From the NCBI GenBank assembly GCA_027704905.1, contig CM051013.1, positions 13,095,910 through 13,159,909 of the forward strand: a stretch of DNA of 64,000 bases, given 5' to 3'. Shown here piece by piece: positions 59,630-64,000 of this stretch. This DNA is from Muraenolepis orangiensis (Eukaryota; Chordata; Actinopteri; Gadiformes; Muraenolepididae). The stretch's first letter is position 1. Every line of letters begins with the position of its first letter. The notes beneath the pieces were generated by a model. The model saw nothing but the letters and a program-made list of their open reading frames with translations. It ran no database searches and had not been told where the DNA came from. Position numbers and translations under genes: made by a program.

Positions 59630-60690
59630 AAAGTGTTGAGGGAGAGCTCAAATAAAGTAGAGGAACAATATAGAGAAAAAATATATAAATATAAATATAG
59701 AGAATTCATTCTGATGCGGATTAGTATTTCCAAATGACGAGGGGGGAAAGCGCTGTTAAAAGAACCAACACAAACCATCAGAAGAAACATTGGGCGGTCA
59801 TGACGGGTTACACAAACTCATGATGCAAACTTGTGCTTTCTGGTTAAACCGTTGGTTAAATATTACAAGGGATGCGATTTGCCCTTTATACCAGTACCAC
59901 GTACCATATTAACCACCATATTAACTGAACATGAGCAACCCAGAGATGGTTTTGCTGTGGGGTGGAGGTTAGACCAACTCCGTTAGACCAACTCTAAGTA
60001 CACCAACTCCACTCACTATTAGACTAACTCAGTTAACTCAGTTAGACCAACTCAGTTAGATTAGTTACATTCCTGATGATGTACAGATAGAAAATAATAT
60101 GCTGATAATATATGGATGACCACCAGCTCCCAATCTGAAACACTTACACAACACTTATACAGTTTAATGTACATTCATTTTTGCTTTATATTTATATATA
60201 TATATTTATATTTTTGCATTTCATTTACATGTAGCGTAACCTTCCAAACATCCAGTGGTCTGACCAGAAGCATCCTGGAATGTAACATGCCAAACAAACT
60301 GAAAAGAAATCAGGTTGCTTCAAAGACTTCTAATATATCTATGGCCTGGCCATTTGTGTTCATGTTAGAGTGTGTGTGCGTGCGTGTGCGTGTGAGTATG
60401 CGTGAGCGTGTGTGTGTGTGTTAGGGCCGCGGCACCTGAGCAGGAGGGGCCAAGGGCCAAATGATGAGCCATTAGCCGTGAGCACTGGGAGCCCTGATCA
60501 GGGGCTGGTCAATTAGCCTAACTATCCCTCCTACTCCTCCACTCAAGGTCCATCATGTCAAACTGACAATCCACTCTAGAGGGCGAACAGTCAAAAGAGA
60601 GAACTAATAGGACTACTGCTTCTAACTCGACTCTGAAACTCGCTCTCCAGCAGGGGCATGCCTCACATTCACCCATTCACACACACATTC
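59630..60690. other. Intergenic sequence
   Basis: Includes GTTAGACCAACTC repeats (59,970-60,065) and a short (GTGC)/(GT) patch near 60,370-60,420. No gene recognised. Confidence 0.5.
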
Positions 60691-60860
60691 AACCACCGAC
60701 GGCAGAGGTTGTATGCAAGGAGACAGCTAGCACGGCGGGAGCAGTTAGGGTTAGGGTGTGTCTTGCTCAAGGAGGGAGGGAGGATCGAACCAGCACCCAT
60801 CCCGTTGTGAGGCGACTGCTCTACCCCCTGCGCTACTGTCGCTGAATCCATGAGCAAGAC
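60690..60860 (-). repeat. tRNA-derived SINE head (minus strand)
   Basis: The minus strand reads CAGTAGCGCAGGGGGTAGAG (A box region) and GGTGCTGGTTCGATCCTCCC (B box), spaced as in a tRNA-derived Pol III promoter. A well-folded tRNA is not apparent, so I call a SINE. Confidence 0.75.
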
Positions 60861-62440
60861 ACCTAACTTGCTCATTAAGGACACCTTCCTGCACTTCCTC
60901 AACACCTTCAACCACACGTTATTAGTATATCATTAGTATATCTTGCCATTTATATATTATGGGCAAGGCAAGGTTATTTATATGTACACGCTTCCTCACT
61001 GCTCCATTTCTGTCACTCAACAGCCATGTAAAAGGTTCATGGTTCTCCCTCATTAAGGAGCCTTATATCCTCCCCAGCAGAAACAGTAGTCATTAGGGCC
61101 AGCACCAGCCTGAACGGAGGTACAGCGGGGCGTATTAGCTCATCACCGTGACACGTCTATAGGTGACAGCCTCCCGGTGAACCTACTATCTGCCCTAACC
61201 TATCTTAATTAAAGGGCTCCTATATTCACCACCAGGTGTGACGTTGGTTAGCCATTACACACCTTTCGGAAACATCTGCTCATTAGTGACATGATCACAC
61301 ACGCCCGCACCTGGTGGGCTGTACCCTCATGGTGGGCGGATCTAGCTATCATGCATCTGGGTGGACACTCCCACGTATGATGTCACTAAAGGGAAAAACT
61401 GGGACGTTTTAATGCCAATTTTCAGGTTTTAAGCACAATTTCATTGTGGATAATCCTGTTTAATAACTATAGGGGCCCTCAGTAGAGCGCCACCTCTGCT
61501 ACACCAAAAAGGCCCCTGGATTTGGATATGCGGCTAAATCTAATCTACTGTTCCTTGGTTACCATAAGTAATCTAAACACCTAGTTTTCTCCAATTCCGT
61601 ACATTACTTTTTGAGATATGTTGCTAACAGAGGCGAAAACATAACCTCCTCCCATCTTCGATGGCGCTAAATTATAATAATAATAATAATAATTATTATA
61701 TTACGATTAAATATACATTTTGAAATGTCCATGCCCATAACATGAGTACAACACATTTGGCTTGTGACTTGTTGTATCCAAAGCATCTTCCAATATCAGA
61801 CATCTTAGTGTTTAGAAACCTCATTCACCTCATTGCAAAACACAAACTAAAGCTTAACAGGACTCAACTCACCAGGTCTACATTGTTTACTATTGTTAAA
61901 CAATTGGTCAACATGAGGCATCAATCTATTATGTAACGCATGGTCAGGATTCTGGTCAGGAAGCCAACACGTGGCATTTTATCATCGCTGTATTACATAG
62001 CCTCGAGCTACAACACATCTCACCCACGAACAATGGTTCGTGGAAATGCTTCTTATGTCCTCAACCATCAGGCTATGGTTGAGGACATAACAAGCTATAC
62101 ATAACAAGACAACCTGCACTCTAGCCAGTCAATGAGAAATGTTTATATAAAAAGCATTGGCTTTGATATGGATAGTTCCTTAAATATGGGGTTCAAACAC
62201 ATTGACTGAGTTGTAACGTATAATGTAACGACAATAGAATAGGCCTACTTGGCATCCACCGTGACATTTCCAATTGAATGTAGAAATGAAGTACATTTAA
62301 GTGAGTAATTGGGTACAGCTGTATACCAAAGCGTCAAATCATTAACCCATATGTCAATTGAGGTGAAGCGTGGACAGCGATTAACTCCACGCCCACACGG
62401 GCCAGGGGACATGTGTCACGCTGTGTGGATTTTTCACATC
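60861..62440. other. Upstream region of the natriuretic peptide gene
   Basis: Holds a GCAAGGCAAGG..TTATTTATATG repeat fragment (60,963-60,990), (AAT)n at 61,675-61,695 and a 16-bp perfect hairpin at 62,053-62,090. The rest is unassigned and may contain regulatory DNA. Confidence 0.5.
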
Positions 62441-62455
62441 GCCGTGACGAAATGT

Positions 62456-62469
62456 GGATATAAAAAGGG
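62456..62469 (+). promoter_or_regulatory. TATA box of the natriuretic peptide gene
   Basis: GGATATAAAAAGGGA lies about 85 bp before the start ATG, leaving a short 5' UTR of roughly 60 bp, as is usual for natriuretic peptide genes. Confidence 0.75.
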
Positions 62470-62547
62470 ACGCGGGGCGAAGACGCACTCCAGACGCACT
62501 ACAGACGCAAAGCCACTGTCTGTAAACAGAAATAAATGCGAACGAAG

Positions 62548-63076
62548 ATGATTTCTCATATCTCGTTTTGCGGTTTATGGGCAATTTTGTTCTTTTCTTT
62601 AGCCACTGCAAAACCCATGTCCAATCTCCAGGTAAGTCTGTTTACTCAGGTAACTTTTACTTTAACAAAATAAGAATAAGAATAATAATACCACACTGTT
62701 TTTCTTCTAATGTCATAACTCATCGTCATTCTCGTTTCATCCTCAGAGTTTGACGCAACTTTTGGAAGAGGAGAGTAACGCGCCGTACTACGCGCTGCAG
62801 GACGACACCGGGGCTCATGCGGGAAAAGGTTTGAACACACAGAAGTCCGCGTTCGATGCCGTGGAGCCACCACCGTGGGACTCGGAGGAGGAGGAGGAGG
62901 ACGCGGTGAACTCCGCGCTGCAGGAGGACAAGGAGAGCGCCATCGTAGCACGTCTCCTCAAGGACCTCGTGAGGACCTCCAAGCGCTCGTGGAACCGTTA
63001 CAAGAAAGGCGGGCGGCGGAGCTGCTTCGGTGTGCGGTTGGAGAGAATCGGTGCCTTCAGCGGACTGAGCTGCTAA
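62548..63076 (+). CDS. nppc-like: C-type-natriuretic-peptide-like prohormone (two coding exons)
   Basis: Secreted hormone precursor; its ring peptide would act on membrane guanylyl cyclase receptors to raise cGMP. Exon 1 62,548-62,631, donor GTAAGT; exon 2 62,747-63,076 after TTTCATCCTCAG; phase 0; 137 residues. Signal peptide is about residues 1-21 (hydrophobic core GLWAILFFSLATA). An acidic pro-region (WDSEEEEEDA) follows, then basic RTSKRSWNRYKKGGRR, and the C-terminal 17-residue ring CFGVRLERIGAFSGLSC ends at the stop. Absence of a tail after the second Cys marks the C type rather than ANP, BNP or VNP. Odd point: SGLSC replaces the usual SGLGC. A second in-frame ATG at 62,536 would add four residues, but 62,548 has A at -3. 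A GTAAGA donor 13 bp past the stop suggests a 3' UTR intron. Which teleost CNP paralogue this is cannot be decided here. Confidence 0.9.
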
Positions 63077-63095
63077 ACTGTCTAAGAGGTAAGAA

Positions 63096-63245
63096 GATAC
63101 AAGATACAATATATTTGTATTGGCCATTTGTAACGAGTACATTGGAATGCTTACTCCCCATTCCCTCCCGCAGTATTCATCTCCAAAACAATACCATACA
63201 AATAAAAATTAACAAAAAAAGAGAAGCAACGTATCTATTGCGTTG
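63096..63245 (+). repeat. LINE 3'-tail fragment near the natriuretic peptide gene
   Basis: AGATACAAGATACAATATATTTGTATTGGCC..TACATTGGAATGC..CTCCCGCAGTATTC then A-rich. Lies in the putative 3' UTR intron. Confidence 0.7.
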
Positions 63246-63344
63246 ATAAACGATACACATGGCGGGCGGACTGTGCATGGATTGGTCTCAACACTTGTGT
63301 AATTAATGTCTCAACAGGTGTGACCGGTCGCCGGCTACAGAAAG

Positions 63345-63376
<32 letters not shown>

Positions 63377-64000
63377 CAGAGAGAGGTGGACTTGGACGGT
63401 GTGGTGTGGATCGATATTCGATAATCGATTCGTTTACAAGGGGCGTTAGTTGTGCACGTTATTGCAGCGTGAATATTTGATGGACTTTATTTAGACCCAT
63501 GCTTTTCTTTTTTTTTGCATTTCATATTTAAGATTAAAGACCAGCTGTTATTTTAAATGTATTTATTTATTTTCTTGTAAGATTTAAAGATGTAAAGACT
63601 TGGGCAAGACCTGACTCGTAATCTGTAGTCTGTAATGAAGTGAAATAATTATTTTGCATAGTATTGCAATGTGTAACAGACAATTATTCTTTGTTATTTT
63701 TGTATTATTTCAAATATGCCTAATCTTTATGAAGATCTTTTGCAATTATGACCTATAAAACAATATTACAACCTTATTTTCAGCTCTGTTTCAATGCCTT
63801 TCCATGGTCATCAGAATCACATTGCCTTTATTGTCATTACGAAATTGTGTAGCAATCCTCACGGTCACTCTTCTTTACACACATAACAGCCATTGAAATT
63901 CTAAATGACTTAAAAAAAACTAAACCAAATAAACTGATTCAAATAGCTTAATACAGTACTGTAGTTGCACAGAACAGTCAGTGTTTCACTGCCTATTCGG
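63246..64000. other. Downstream of the natriuretic peptide gene: likely 3' UTR and flank
   Basis: A possible acceptor (GTCTCAACAG, 63,319) precedes a (GA)n patch (63,344-63,380) and AT-rich DNA with ATGTATTTATTTATTTTC near 63,558, an AU-rich-element-like motif common in natriuretic peptide mRNAs. From about 63,805 a different dispersed repeat begins (TTGCCTTTATTGTCATTACG). Confidence 0.45.

Noticed and set aside
59443..59655. Poly-Glu frame and its poly-Ser antisense
   Set aside because: Purine repeat; no unique sequence.
60690..60860. Functional tRNA gene on the minus strand
   Set aside because: A- and B-box-like motifs are present, but I could not see a consistent cloverleaf; a tRNA-derived SINE fits better.

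Overview
The window looks like teleost fish nuclear DNA. It has intron-rich vertebrate genes, an extreme density of (CA)n and (GA)n microsatellites, Tc1, hAT, L2-like LINE, tRNA-SINE and Ty3/gypsy elements, and a fish-type endogenous retrovirus. The microsatellite load recalls gadiform fishes, but that is only an impression; nothing here identifies the species.

Layout. (1) About 590-22,345 and about 31,360-48,850 are two copies of one tandem segmental duplication. Each carries a complete set of 18 coding exons, on the minus strand, of an SLC26A6-type anion exchanger: copy 1 at 1,270-13,812 and copy 2 at 32,035-43,329. Copy 1 reads as an intact 710-residue protein. Copy 2 keeps every exon length, but the acceptor AG of its coding exon 8 reads TG at the edge of a roughly 315-bp (GA)n tract, so it is probably impaired. 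The copies share a dead Tc1 transposon, SINEs and LINE tails that predate the duplication. They differ by insertions in copy 1 (a 1.95-kb gypsy element and a 2.57-kb CsRn1-like gypsy element, each with an empty site in copy 2) and by several deletions.

(2) About 22,345-31,200, between the two copies, is an 8.9-kb retroviral block. It holds a 49-bp x 12 minisatellite, leader repeats, gag with a CCHC knuckle, half a protease, an integrase remnant with reverse transcriptase deleted, and a broken env with CxxC, furin-type and CX6CC motifs plus a membrane anchor. An immunoglobulin-like domain followed by a Ser/Thr-rich stalk sits where the N-terminal part of Env should be. A second, older integrase fragment and an LTR-like sequence follow, and the LTR-like sequence ends at the duplication junction.

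(3) About 48,850-64,000 is mostly non-coding: foldback repeats, very long dinucleotide tracts, LINE fragments and a tRNA-derived SINE. It ends with an intact two-exon C-type-natriuretic-peptide-like gene at 62,548-63,076 (+) with its own TATA box.

Working together: SLC26A6-type exchangers move Cl-, HCO3-, oxalate and sulfate across epithelia, and natriuretic peptides regulate salt and water balance. Both are osmoregulatory genes, but nothing in the sequence shows co-regulation. No RNA genes, CRISPR arrays or bacterial features were seen.
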